Notes: a model not told the origin generated them from the letters alone. DNA of 64,000 nt from Actinomycetota bacterium (GCA_963169665.1 CAUJET010000091.1:1-64000); one strand, 5' to 3'; numbered from the stretch's first letter, positions 16,860 through 25,575 are shown. Made by a program: numbers and translations.

Positions 16860-17255
16860 TCAGAACGACGCCAAGTCGGCAGCCCCGATCATCACCGTGG
16901 CCAGCGCACCGGAGGTCGCCGCCCACGCATTGCGCACGTCGGCACCGTACGCGGGCCCGAGCAGCTGCTCGAGCGTCCACAGCAGGGCGATCCGGACCGC
17001 AGCCACGTCGCCCACCTCACCCCCGGCGGCCACGTGGGCCTCGGCCAGGCGCTGGGCTCGACGGACGACCTCGTGGAGGTCGTGCAGCGCCGCGACGACG
17101 GCACCGAGCGCGGCGACCGGTTCGGCGGGGAGCACCGGCACGAGGTGCGGGGCGATCTCGGCGACCCTCCCGCGGAACATCGCCGAGGCACGCTCGCCAT
17201 CGCGTTCGACGTCGGCGAAGGTGGCCTGCACCAACTCGATCTGCGCCCGGTTCAC
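16860..17255 (-). CDS. divergent single-domain globin
   Basis: The 131-residue product reads like a bacterial globin: IELVQATFADVE at the A helix, FRGRVAEIAP at the B helix and ALLWTLEQLLGPAY at the G helix match flavohaemoglobin-type globins closely. His74 in LAEAHVAAG falls where the proximal haem ligand is expected. The CD1 position, normally Phe, appears to be Leu42, and the usual E7 Gln/His is not obvious, so the distal pocket is unusual. The GTG at 17255 has AGGAAGG 8 bases upstream; an ATG 90 bases further upstream would add an Arg-rich tail without globin similarity. It might sense or detoxify O2 or NO. Divergent from the nuclease gene. Confidence 0.7.
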   Translation of the reverse strand: MNRAQIELVQATFADVERDGERASAMFRGRVAEIAPHLVPVLPAEPVAALGAVVAALHDLHEVVRRAQRLAEAHVAAGGEVGDVAAVRIALLWTLEQLLGPAYGADVRNAWAATSGALATVMIGAADLASF

Positions 17256-17285
17256 CCGATCCCCTTCCTGCCCGACGGCCGTGGC

Positions 17286-17316
17286 CCGATCCGTCCGATC
17301 CGTCCGTCCGATCCGT
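17286..17316 (+). repeat. CCGATCCGT direct repeats, 3 copies
   Basis: CCGATCCGT occurs at 17286, 17295 and 17308, with a CCGT half-unit between copies 2 and 3. It lies in the 115-base divergent region between the globin and nuclease genes and may bind a regulator. Confidence 0.6.
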
Positions 17317-17370
17317 GGCCGGGGCTGATCGTCCCGGCGACGCAACAGCGACGCCAGGAAGGGTCAGGGG

Positions 17371-17958
17371 ATGGCCGGGGGAAATCCGTCGAGCGGGGAT
17401 AGACACCCTCACGTGCGCCGCCCTGCCCGCCTCCGCCTGTCGACCGTGGTCGCCGTGGCCTCGCTCGCGGGCTCGGCCTGCAGCGGACTGCCCGGCGCTG
17501 CGAACGATGGCGCGCCGGCGAGCACCGTCGTCGCAGCCAATGCCACCGTCGAACGCGTGGTCGACGGCGACACGGTCGTCGTCGACGTCGACGGCCGGCA
17601 CGAGACCGTCCGCCTCATCGGCATCGACACGCCCGAGACCGTGAAGCCGAACGCGCCCGTCGAGTGCTTCGGCCCCGAGGCATCGGCCGCGACGAAGGGC
17701 CTGCTGCCCGAGGGCACGCCGGTCCTGCTCGAGCGCGACGTCGAGGCGCGCGACGACTACGACCGCCTGCTCGTGTACCTCCACCGCGCCACCGACGGCA
17801 TGTTCGTCAACCTCGAACTCGTCCGCAGCGGCTACGCCACCCTGCTCACGTTCCCGCCCAACGTCGCCCACGTCGACGACTTCGTGGCCGCCGCCGAGGC
17901 CGCTCGCACCGAGGGGCTCGGCCTGTGGTCGGGCTGCAGTCAGCCCGGTTCGGGATAA
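17371..17958 (+). CDS. thermonuclease-like (SNase) lipoprotein
   Basis: The 195-residue product has a basic n-region, a hydrophobic stretch and a lipobox LAGSAC (Cys near residue 36), so it should be lipidated outside the membrane. The rest is a staphylococcal-nuclease fold: VERVVDGDTVVVDVDG, RLIGIDTPE and a C-terminal AAEAARTEGLGLW. Arg and Asp residues of the SNase active site are present in RLIGIDTPE and ERDVEARDDYDRLL. It likely cuts extracellular nucleic acids. The ATG at 17371 has AGGAAGG 8 bases upstream; GTG at 17413 would give a shorter signal peptide. Confidence 0.88.
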   Translation: MAGGNPSSGDRHPHVRRPARLRLSTVVAVASLAGSACSGLPGAANDGAPASTVVAANATVERVVDGDTVVVDVDGRHETVRLIGIDTPETVKPNAPVECFGPEASAATKGLLPEGTPVLLERDVEARDDYDRLLVYLHRATDGMFVNLELVRSGYATLLTFPPNVAHVDDFVAAAEAARTEGLGLWSGCSQPGSG

Positions 17959-17969
17959 CGTTCGCGCCG

Positions 17970-18812
17970 ATGACCGCCGATCGATCGCTCGCCGAACGCC
18001 TGGGACACGCCCCCGACGCCAAGCTGCTGATCATCTCGTGCGACGACCTCGGCTCGTGTCATGCGGCCAACGTCGGCGTCTACAGCGCGCTGCGCGACGG
18101 GGTGGCCACCTGCGCGTCACTCATGGTCCCGGCCCCCTGGGCCCGCCACGCGGCCGCCGCCTACGACGGCGACGACCTCGGTGTGCACCTCACGCTCAAC
18201 TGCGAGCACGAGACCTATCGGTACGGCCCGATCACCCACGCCCCGTCGCTGTTGTCGGGCGAGGGCGGCTTCCCCCGCGACGTGCCCGACCTGTGGGAGC
18301 ACGCCGATCCCGCCGAGGTGCTGCGCGAGTGCCGCGCCCAGATCGAACGCGCCCTGGCGTGGGGCATCGACGTGTCGCATCTGGCGCCGCACCTCACGTC
18401 CATCACGTTGCGGCCCGAGTTCTTCGACGTGTACCTCGAACTCGCGATCGAGTTCCGCCTGCCCGTCCGGCTCCCCTCCACCATCAGCGCCGAGCAGGCG
18501 GGCTTCCCGTTCCGCCGGTTGGCCGAGGAGGAGGGCGTGGTGTTCCCCGACCACTTCGACCACGACTGGCGTGCCGGCAGCCGCGACCGCGTGTACGACG
18601 CGATCCGGGAGCTGCAGCCAGGCGTCACCGAGATCCACGTGCAGCCGGCGATCGACACGCCGGAGGTGCGAGCGCTGTCAGCGCAGGCCGAGGGCTGGAT
18701 CGACGACCTCGCGCTCGTCACCACCGATCACACGTTGCGCGAACTCTTGCGCGACAGCGGTGCGGTGCTGATCGGCTACCGGGCGCTCAGGGACGCGATG
18801 CGAGCCGGCTGA
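17970..18812 (+). CDS. ChbG/HpnK (YdjC) family deacetylase
   Basis: A 280-residue protein of the YdjC/ChbG/HpnK fold. It has ISCDDLGSCHAAN with the DD metal-binding pair near residue 25, DLGVHLTLNCEHE near residue 70 and SHLAPHLTSI with a His pair near residue 135. These sites bind a divalent metal and act on N-acetyl groups of sugars such as chitooligosaccharides or on hopanoid precursors. No signal peptide is seen. It follows the nuclease gene by 11 bases, so they may be co-transcribed, and its 3' end overlaps the convergent SCP2-like gene by 26 bases. Confidence 0.85.
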   Translation: MTADRSLAERLGHAPDAKLLIISCDDLGSCHAANVGVYSALRDGVATCASLMVPAPWARHAAAAYDGDDLGVHLTLNCEHETYRYGPITHAPSLLSGEGGFPRDVPDLWEHADPAEVLRECRAQIERALAWGIDVSHLAPHLTSITLRPEFFDVYLELAIEFRLPVRLPSTISAEQAGFPFRRLAEEEGVVFPDHFDHDWRAGSRDRVYDAIRELQPGVTEIHVQPAIDTPEVRALSAQAEGWIDDLALVTTDHTLRELLRDSGAVLIGYRALRDAMRAG

Positions 18813-19020
18813 TCGCCGCCGCTGCGTCTCCGTTGCGCAGCACCTCGAACAGCACGCCGGTGTGTCCGGCCGCCTTCAGCTTCCCCTGCATGAACGCGAC
18901 GGACGGTTCGAGCGCTGCGTCGGCCACCGCGACGGTGATCACCACGTCGGCGTCGTCGGGTCCCTCGACGGCCTCGTCCTTCTTGCCGAAGGCCACTCGG
19001 TACTGCACGCGGGCGTCCAT
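18787..19020 (-). CDS. small SCP2-like protein, 77 aa
   Basis: A 77-residue protein with a VVITVAVADAALEPSVAFMQGKLKAAGHTG core that resembles the C-terminal half of SCP2 sterol-carrier domains, which bind lipid or acyl-CoA in a hydrophobic tunnel. The match is short and moderate. The ATG at 19020 is 2 bases after the mca stop, so translation is very likely coupled. A role as a substrate-binding helper to Mca is a guess from position. The 3' end overlaps the ChbG-like gene on the other strand by 26 bases. Confidence 0.7.
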   Translation of the reverse strand: MDARVQYRVAFGKKDEAVEGPDDADVVITVAVADAALEPSVAFMQGKLKAAGHTGVLFEVLRNGDAAAAISRLASRP

Positions 19021-19022
19021 GA

Positions 19023-19952
19023 TCAGTCCTCGCCTCCGCTGACCACGAACCCGGGTCGTGCCGGCTCACGCAGGCCGGCGAACAGATCGTCCTCGTACTC
19101 GCCCTCGGCGGGCACGCCCACCAACGACCGGGCCAGGATCCAGTCCTCGTACGGGTACACCGATGCGAGCTGGTGGTCGTCGAGACCGAACCACCACGGC
19201 TCGGTGGGATCGACCTGGGTGGCGTGTGCCTTCAGCGATCCGGTGCGCGCCCACAGGTAGTCACCGATGTCGAGCTTGGTGGTGATCCGCTCGTCCTGAC
19301 CTGGCCGGTCGAGCCACGCCTGGTCGAACGGCGACTCGCCACGGATGCGCAGCATGCCCTCGTGCACGGCGATCAGCCGGGCCTTGCTCCAGGTGGAGTA
19401 GTAGAGCTTCGACGGCTGCCACGGTTCGCCGAGTTCGGGGTACCACGCGGGGTCGCCCGCACGCTCGAAGGCGGGGATCGAGATGTCGTGCACCTTGAGG
19501 TGATCGGGGTGCGGGTAGCCGCGCTGGTCGTCGCCGTAGGTGATGATCACCTGCGGGCGCTGCGCCCGGATGACCTGCACCAACCGGCCCACGGCCTCGT
19601 CGAGGTCGGCCATGTGGAACGAGTCGGGATGGCTGTTCGCCTCGCTCTCGGGCATGCCCGAGTCGCGGTAGCCGAGCATGACCACCTCGCTGAAACCGAT
19701 GACCTCGGCGGAGCGCTGCAGCTCGAGCGGCCGGAGCTCGGCCAACACCTGCTTCTCCTGCTCTGGCGTGAGTCCGTGGAACGGCTGTCCCGGCTCGCGC
19801 AGGTGCGGGTTCTGCAGGTCGCCCTCCTCGCCGCCGGTGCAGCAGACGAGAACGGTGCGCACCCCCTGACGGCCGTACATCGCGAGGGTGGGCGCACCCT
19901 TCGACGCTTCGTCGTCGGGATGGGCGTGCACGGTGAGGATGCACAGGGTCAC
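19023..19952 (-). CDS. mca: mycothiol S-conjugate amidase
   Basis: The 309-residue product is a PIG-L/LmbE-type zinc amidase with AHPDDEASKG near residue 10 (His and Asp zinc ligands) and YPHPDHLKVHD near residue 148 (third ligand). The length and conserved blocks (CTGGEEGDLQNP, LGYRDSGMP, WWFGLDDHQLASVYPYEDWILARS) fit Mca rather than MshB. Mca cleaves mycothiol conjugates of toxins to release mercapturic acids for export. Its presence argues for a mycothiol-producing actinobacterium. GTG at 19952 has TAGCGT 7 positions upstream. It is divergent from the PEBP lipoprotein gene. Confidence 0.93.
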   Translation of the reverse strand: MTLCILTVHAHPDDEASKGAPTLAMYGRQGVRTVLVCCTGGEEGDLQNPHLREPGQPFHGLTPEQEKQVLAELRPLELQRSAEVIGFSEVVMLGYRDSGMPESEANSHPDSFHMADLDEAVGRLVQVIRAQRPQVIITYGDDQRGYPHPDHLKVHDISIPAFERAGDPAWYPELGEPWQPSKLYYSTWSKARLIAVHEGMLRIRGESPFDQAWLDRPGQDERITTKLDIGDYLWARTGSLKAHATQVDPTEPWWFGLDDHQLASVYPYEDWILARSLVGVPAEGEYEDDLFAGLREPARPGFVVSGGED

Positions 19953-19958
19953 GTGACC

Positions 19959-19964
19959 ACGCTA
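19959..19964 (-). promoter_or_regulatory. -10 hexamer of mca
   Basis: On the minus strand TAGCGT ends 7 positions before the GTG start at 19952, supporting that start and a leaderless mca mRNA. Confidence 0.5.
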
Positions 19965-19981
19965 GCGACCGCCGACTGCCG

Positions 19982-19987
19982 TAACAT
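19982..19987 (+). promoter_or_regulatory. -10 hexamer of PEBP lipoprotein gene
   Basis: TAACAT ends 8 positions before the ATG at 19995. Together with the mca hexamer it makes a compact divergent promoter pair within 42 bases. Confidence 0.5.
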
Positions 19988-19994
19988 CTCCCTC

Positions 19995-20690
19995 ATGCGA
20001 GCGCGGGCGGCATCTCTCTTCGTCGTCGCGTCCGTCTGCACCGGCGTCGCCCTGGCGAGCTGCAACGACGACGGACGCACCCTGCGCGATCCCCGTCCCG
20101 ACCAGCAGGGCAGCGTGTCGACCATCGCGGCGCCCACCTCCACATCGATCGACCCGAACGTCCCGCTCGAGACCGCGGAACTGAACCCGCTGCCCCTCGG
20201 CTCGGGTGACCTCCCGGTCCCAGCGCCGGCCGACACCGGCGACATCCCGCTCCAGGAGATGGTCACTGCGCCGTGGTCGGACGGTGGCACCATCCCCGAT
20301 CGCCACACCTGTACCGATCTGAACCTCGCACCGGCACTCAGCTGGTCGCCGGCGCCGACGGGTACGGTCGAGATCGCCGTCACCCTCGTCGACCAGGACA
20401 ACCCCACGTTCGTGCACTGGGTGATGTCGGGCATCGACCCGCTGTCGACGTCGCTCGGCGAGGGCATCGTCCCCGAGTTCGCCGTCGTCGGCCTGAACGG
20501 CAACGGCCAGGCCGGCCACACCGGGCCGTGCCCGCCCGCCGGCGAGGTGCACACCTACGTCTACACCGTGCATTTCCTCGACCAGCAGACCGAACTGGCC
20601 GATGGCGGCCCCGGCGCCGATCTTCAAGCATTCGTCAACGGCGCCACGTTCGCGAGCCTCAGCGTCGTCGGCACGTATAGTCAGGCCTGA
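19995..20690 (+). CDS. YbhB/YbcL (PEBP) family lipoprotein
   Basis: The 231-residue product begins with a lipoprotein signal (ALASC lipobox, Cys near residue 18), then a Thr/Pro-rich linker to about residue 85. A phosphatidylethanolamine-binding-protein fold follows: LAPALSWSPAPTGTVEIAVTLVD and FVHWVMSGIDP match the ligand-site strands, and GHTGPCPPAGEVHTYVYTVH matches the GPxPP-G-HxY signature of bacterial YbhB/YbcL proteins. The role of bacterial PEBPs is not settled. It lies 2 bases upstream of the GGDEF-EAL gene, so the two form an operon. Confidence 0.9.
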   Translation: MRARAASLFVVASVCTGVALASCNDDGRTLRDPRPDQQGSVSTIAAPTSTSIDPNVPLETAELNPLPLGSGDLPVPAPADTGDIPLQEMVTAPWSDGGTIPDRHTCTDLNLAPALSWSPAPTGTVEIAVTLVDQDNPTFVHWVMSGIDPLSTSLGEGIVPEFAVVGLNGNGQAGHTGPCPPAGEVHTYVYTVHFLDQQTELADGGPGADLQAFVNGATFASLSVVGTYSQA

Positions 20691-20692
20691 GT

Positions 20693-22792
20693 GTGACCAG
20701 CACGACGGACCCGTCACCTCAGTTCCCACAGTCAGGATCAGCCATCGATCAGCCGCTGCCTTCGTTGCCGGTCGCGATCTTCCAAGCCGACCGGGACGGC
20801 CGACTCACCGCGGCCAATGCAGCGTTCCGCGCCCTCGCGCTCGGTGGCGACGTGCCGTCGCCGCGCACCACACCGTGGTCGAATGCACACCCCGCCGACC
20901 GGCACACGGCCGAACTCACCTGGCGCGAGGCCACCGATGCGGAGGCGGACTTCGCGGTCGAGTTCCGCGTGTGGCACCGCGACGGGCGGCTGCTGTGGGT
21001 CCGGGTGAACGCGAGCCCGATGCGCGACGAGCTGGGACGACTCGAGGGCTACGCAGGCGTGGCGGTCGACGACACGGAGACCGTCGGCAAGCGACTGCTG
21101 CTCGAACGCCTCCTCGGCGTCGTCGAGCCATCGGCCGATGCGGTCATCATCCTCGACCGCAACGGTGCGCCGGTCTACACGAACCAGACGGCCCGGGTGC
21201 TCTTCGGGGTCGACGACGCCGTCGACCTCATCCGCGATCCGTCGGTGCGAGGGCTGCTGCAGACCATCCGCGACCAGATGCCGCGCGAGCTGCTCACCTC
21301 GTCGGACACGTCGCAATGGTCGGGCGAGGTCGGCTTCCGCGGCCCCGACGGTCTCGAACGGATCCTCGACGTCGACCTGGTGATCCATCGTGACCACCAG
21401 GGCGTCATCGAGTACTGGGGCGGCGTCATCCGCGACGTCACGGCCCGCAACCACATGCAGGCCGAGCTGATGCGCCAGGCCACCCACGACGGGCTCACCG
21501 GGCTGCCGAACCGCATCCTCCTGCTGCGCACCACCGCCGACGCGCTCGACCGCATCCGCGGCACCCGCGCTCACGTGGCGCTGCTGTTCCTCGACCTCGA
21601 CAAGCTCAAGGACGTCAACGACAACGCCGGCCACGACGTGGGCGACGCCCTGTTGGCCCAGGTGGCCAACCGCGTGGCGCACGCCACCCGGCCCGCCGAC
21701 GTCATCGCGCGCATCGGTGGCGACGAGTTCGTCGTGCTCTGCAACGGCAGCATCGACGAGCACTCCGCGCTGGAGCTGGCCGAGCGCATCCGCCTCGCGC
21801 TCAGCGGCAAGATCATGATCCGTGGTGTCGAGGTGGAGCTCACCGTGAGCGTGGGCGTGGCGCTCGCCGACAGCACCCACCTCGAGGGCGTGCCGTCGGC
21901 CGACGCAGCGCTCACGCTGCTCCGACATGCCGACGCCGCGATGTACACGGCCAAGCGCCGCGGCCGGTCGCGCGTCGAGATGTACACCGAGGCGATGCGG
22001 GCCGCGAGCGTGGAGCAGAAGGAACTCGCCGCCGAACTCGAGCGTGCGCTCGCCAACGACGAACTGCGCCTCGCCTACCAGCCGATCATCTCCACCCACA
22101 GCGGCCGTGTCGTCGGCGCCGAGGCACTGCTGCGCTGGGATCACCCCACTCGCGGTCGCCTGCTGCCCGCACAGTTCCTGCACCTCGCGAACGAGTCGGG
22201 GGCGATCGTGCCCATCGGCGACTGGGTGATCAGCCAGGCCTGCCAGGATGCGAGCGCCTGGCTCGCCGCTGGGCTCGTCGAGCGCACCTTCAGCGTGCAC
22301 GTCAACGTGTCGCCGCGACAGCTGCAGGAGGGCACCTTCGTCGAGCGTGTCACCTCGATCGTCCGGTCGATGGATCTCAACCCGTCGCAGCTCACGATGG
22401 ACTTCGACGAGGTCACGCTCAACGACTCCCAGAGCGGCACCACGCGGGCCCTGCAGACGTTGCGCCGCTTCGGTGTGCAGCTCGCGCTCGACGACTTCGG
22501 GGTCGGGGTCAGCTCGCTCACGGCGCTGCGCGTGTGCGAGGCCGACGTGCTCAAGCTGGACGGCACGGTGGCGCGCACCCTCGGGGCCAACGGCGACGAC
22601 GATCCGATCGTGCGGGCGATCATCCAGCTGGCGCACGCGCTCGAGATGCAGGTGGTGGCCGAGTGGGTCACGTCCGCCGACCAGTTGCACCGCCTGCGCA
22701 TGCTCGGCTGCGACATGGTGCAGGGCTACCTGCTCGGCGAGCCGATCGCCGCCGACGTGTTCGCCGCCCGCACGGGACGCGCCACCGGCTGA
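20693..22792 (+). CDS. PAS-PAS-GGDEF-EAL cyclic-di-GMP enzyme
   Basis: The 699-residue protein has two N-terminal PAS-like segments (about 20-130 and 140-255), a GGDEF domain with intact GGDEF at 342-346 and an RPAD inhibitory site correctly placed five residues before it, and an EAL domain starting with GAEALLRW near 475. Most EAL metal/catalytic positions are kept (DDFG, K in LKLDG, E in VVAEW, final QGYLLGEP), but the usual first Glu of the ELTE motif appears to be Asp in MDFDEVT. It should make c-di-GMP; the hydrolase half may be weakened. The start is GTG at 20693, 2 bases after the PEBP stop. Confidence 0.92.
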   Translation: MTSTTDPSPQFPQSGSAIDQPLPSLPVAIFQADRDGRLTAANAAFRALALGGDVPSPRTTPWSNAHPADRHTAELTWREATDAEADFAVEFRVWHRDGRLLWVRVNASPMRDELGRLEGYAGVAVDDTETVGKRLLLERLLGVVEPSADAVIILDRNGAPVYTNQTARVLFGVDDAVDLIRDPSVRGLLQTIRDQMPRELLTSSDTSQWSGEVGFRGPDGLERILDVDLVIHRDHQGVIEYWGGVIRDVTARNHMQAELMRQATHDGLTGLPNRILLLRTTADALDRIRGTRAHVALLFLDLDKLKDVNDNAGHDVGDALLAQVANRVAHATRPADVIARIGGDEFVVLCNGSIDEHSALELAERIRLALSGKIMIRGVEVELTVSVGVALADSTHLEGVPSADAALTLLRHADAAMYTAKRRGRSRVEMYTEAMRAASVEQKELAAELERALANDELRLAYQPIISTHSGRVVGAEALLRWDHPTRGRLLPAQFLHLANESGAIVPIGDWVISQACQDASAWLAAGLVERTFSVHVNVSPRQLQEGTFVERVTSIVRSMDLNPSQLTMDFDEVTLNDSQSGTTRALQTLRRFGVQLALDDFGVGVSSLTALRVCEADVLKLDGTVARTLGANGDDDPIVRAIIQLAHALEMQVVAEWVTSADQLHRLRMLGCDMVQGYLLGEPIAADVFAARTGRATG

Positions 22793-22820
22793 TCGTCGCG
22801 GCCACCGCCATCGGGCGGGC

Positions 22821-24209
22821 TCAGTCGAACCAGCGCGGCAGCATCACCGAGAACCGTGCGCCGCCGAGCGGCGATTCGCCGCACACCACGCTGCCGCCCT
22901 GGACATCGGCGAAGGTGCGCACGAGATAGAGGCCCATGCCCGTCCCGGGATGCGTGGCGGTTTCGTCACCCCGCACGTACGCGTCGAACAGAGCGGCCCG
23001 CATCGGGACTGCGATGCCCGGCCCGTCGTCGTCGACGTGGACCACCAGGTCCCGATCGCCGTGCACGTCGATCGAGACCTCGATGCGCGAACCGACCGGC
23101 GTGTGCTTCAGTGCGTTCACCACGAGGTTGTCGACGATCCGTTCGGTGAGCACCGGATCGGCCACGGCGGCGTGCCCCACAGCATCGGGGACCAGGACCA
23201 CGGTGTGATCCGGCCCGTCCGCCTCGCTGAGCACGCGGCCGATGAGACCGTGCAGCGACACCCGCTGGGTCACGAGATCGCTGGAGCCGTGCAGCAGGCG
23301 GTCGAGCGAGGTGAGGTCGGCCAACAGCCGAGAGGTCCGACGGGCATCGCCACCGATCCGACGGGCGAGTTCGCGCCGTTGCTCGACGGTCAACGCATCG
23401 CTGCTGTCCTCGAGCAACGACGCCATGAGATGGATCGCCGCCACGGGCGAGCGCAGATCGTGGGACACCGCGGAGATCAACGCGGTCTTCTCGTCGAGCC
23501 GGCGGCGGAGTGCCACCTCGCCGAGATGGCGGGTGACGGCGACGTCGAGGAGCGCTGCCGCCCGCTCGGCGAGCACGACGAACCACTCGCTCGGCGGCCG
23601 CCCACTGGCGTGTTCCACCGAGATCCGGCCGTGTGGGGCCAGCTCGACGATGACATCCGATCTGCCCGGCACCGACTTCCCGATCGTGATCGGCTGCATG
23701 CCGTGCAGGGTGACCGTCACCTGCGAACCATCGGTCTGCCGCGACAACAATTCGGCCACGCGGGCAGCGGTCGTCGCGACCGGCGTGCCGGCAGCCATGG
23801 AGTCGTAGATGCCGTCCATCAGGCGCTGCACCGTGGTGTCGGACATGATGAACACGAAGCCGCGCACCTCGGGGTTCTCACACTGGTTGTTGGCCGCGAT
23901 GTCGAACGATCTCCAACCGCCGTCGATCATCCGGAACCGGATCCGGTTGACGGCGACGCGAGCCGGGTCGCTGCCGTAGGGATGCGGATCGGCCCGCTCG
24001 GCCTCGAGCAATCGGGCGACGCCGTCGAGGTCGTCGGGATGCACGAACTCGAGCGCGTTCGCGCCGATGAGCTCGTGGGCGCTCCACCCTGTGAGATCGC
24101 TCGCCGACGGGCTGATCCAGAGGATCTGGAGCGACTCGTCGACCAGCGCGGTCACGTACGCCATCCCCTTCTCGAGCCCGGCCACGAGGCGCCGGACGAC
24201 ATCGTCCAT
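22821..24209 (-). CDS. PAS-domain sensor histidine kinase
   Basis: A 462-residue soluble kinase. Residues about 10-130 form a PAS domain (SASDLTGWSAHELIG), followed by a linker and a HisKA domain with the phospho-acceptor His250 in SAVSHDLRSPV. The ATPase domain has an N-box DNLVVNALKHTP, a G1 box DDDGPGIAVP and a G2 box GTGMGLYLV. No membrane segment is seen, so it senses a cytoplasmic signal. No response regulator is adjacent, so its partner is elsewhere. It converges on the GGDEF-EAL gene with a 28-base gap; both are PAS-led signalling proteins. Confidence 0.92.
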   Translation of the reverse strand: MDDVVRRLVAGLEKGMAYVTALVDESLQILWISPSASDLTGWSAHELIGANALEFVHPDDLDGVARLLEAERADPHPYGSDPARVAVNRIRFRMIDGGWRSFDIAANNQCENPEVRGFVFIMSDTTVQRLMDGIYDSMAAGTPVATTAARVAELLSRQTDGSQVTVTLHGMQPITIGKSVPGRSDVIVELAPHGRISVEHASGRPPSEWFVVLAERAAALLDVAVTRHLGEVALRRRLDEKTALISAVSHDLRSPVAAIHLMASLLEDSSDALTVEQRRELARRIGGDARRTSRLLADLTSLDRLLHGSSDLVTQRVSLHGLIGRVLSEADGPDHTVVLVPDAVGHAAVADPVLTERIVDNLVVNALKHTPVGSRIEVSIDVHGDRDLVVHVDDDGPGIAVPMRAALFDAYVRGDETATHPGTGMGLYLVRTFADVQGGSVVCGESPLGGARFSVMLPRWFD

Positions 24210-24246
24210 CGATGCGCGCTTCCGCTACCCGGTGATCGCCGATGGC

Positions 24247-25575
24247 TCAGTGGCTGATGGCCAACCCGTCGAGCGAGTCCGCGAACTTCTCGAGGGCAGC
24301 GGCGCGACGGGTGGGCACGTGCTCGATCGACGGCTCGCTCGGGCGGTAGCGCTTCAGCACTTGGCGGGCGACGGTGACCTTGTGCACCTCGTCGGGGCCG
24401 TCGTAGATGCGGGCGGCGCGAGCAGCCCGGTACATCGACTCGAGCGGCAGGTCGGTGGTGTAGCCGAGCGAACCATGGATCTGGATGGCGCGGTCGATCA
24501 CGTTGTAGAGCACCTTCGCGCCCCAGAACTTGATCACGCCGATCTCCACCCGGGCGTCGCTGTAGTGCTTGCCGGCAGCGTGCAGCTGATCCATCTTCCA
24601 AGCGGCCTGCAGGGTGAGCAGTCGTGCGGCCTGCATCTCGGCGTAGCTCTCCGCGATCCAGTCCTGCACCATCTGCTTCTCAGCGAGGATCGACCCGTGC
24701 GCGTAGCGTGTGAGCGCCCGCTCACAGAGCAGGTCGAAGGCCCGCTGGCTCTGGCCGAGCCAGCGCATCGCGTGGTGGATGCGGCCGGGGCCGAGGCGCT
24801 TCTGGGCGAGGGCGAAGCCCTGCCCGATGCCGGCCTCGCCGCCCACGATGTTCTCGAACGGCACGCGCACGTTCTCGTACAGGATCTCGGCGTGACCGCC
24901 GGGCTCGCCGGTCTTGTGGTCGGGTTCGCCCATCGTCGGCACGTCGCGCAAGATGTTGACGCCCGGCGTGTTCGTGGGCACGACGATCATCGAATAGTTC
25001 TTGTACGGCGTCTCGTGGTCACCGGTCTTCACCATCACGATGAGGATGTCGGCGATCGACGCGTTGGACGAGAACCACTTGTGCCCGTTGATCACCCATT
25101 CGTCGCCGTCGCGCATGGCCGTGGTGGAGAGCAACGTCGGGTCGGCACCGGCGCCCGGTTCGGTCATCGAGAAGCAACTGCGGATCTGGCCGTCGAGCAG
25201 CGGCGTCATCCACTTGTCGCGCTGTTCCTGGGTGCCACCGACCGCAAGGAGTTCGGCGTTGCCGCTGTCGGGCGCGTTGTTGCCGAAGATGCTCGGCGCG
25301 TAGGCGCACTGGCCGAGGATCTCGTGCATCAGGCCGAGCTTCACCTGGCCGAAGCCGAGCCCGCCCATGTCGGGCGGCAGGTGCGCGGCCCACAGGCCCT
25401 GTGCCTTCACCTGCTCCTTCAGCGGGGCGACGAGCTTCATGAAGACCTGACGCCCTTCCGGGGTGCGCCACTCGTGGGCGAGCGTCTCGAGCGGGATGAT
25501 CTCCTCCCGCACGAAGTCGCGCATCCACGCCAACTTCGCCTCGAACTCTGGTTCTGTCTCGAAGTCCCATGCCAT
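24247..25575 (-). CDS. acyl-CoA dehydrogenase
   Basis: The 442-residue flavoprotein has the family signatures CFSMTEPGAGADPTLLST (FAD and substrate loop, about residue 150) and HGSLGYTTDLPLESMYRAARAARIYDGPDEVH at the C-terminus, with the usual GGxGF-type N-terminal motif as MGGLGFGQ. It oxidises an acyl-CoA to its enoyl form with FAD in beta-oxidation. The C-terminal group resembles long-branch ACAD10/11-like members. The ATG at 25575 was chosen because TAGGGT lies 9 positions upstream; an in-frame upstream start would add 13 residues. Divergent from the CPBP protease gene. Confidence 0.93.
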   Translation of the reverse strand: MAWDFETEPEFEAKLAWMRDFVREEIIPLETLAHEWRTPEGRQVFMKLVAPLKEQVKAQGLWAAHLPPDMGGLGFGQVKLGLMHEILGQCAYAPSIFGNNAPDSGNAELLAVGGTQEQRDKWMTPLLDGQIRSCFSMTEPGAGADPTLLSTTAMRDGDEWVINGHKWFSSNASIADILIVMVKTGDHETPYKNYSMIVVPTNTPGVNILRDVPTMGEPDHKTGEPGGHAEILYENVRVPFENIVGGEAGIGQGFALAQKRLGPGRIHHAMRWLGQSQRAFDLLCERALTRYAHGSILAEKQMVQDWIAESYAEMQAARLLTLQAAWKMDQLHAAGKHYSDARVEIGVIKFWGAKVLYNVIDRAIQIHGSLGYTTDLPLESMYRAARAARIYDGPDEVHKVTVARQVLKRYRPSEPSIEHVPTRRAAALEKFADSLDGLAISH

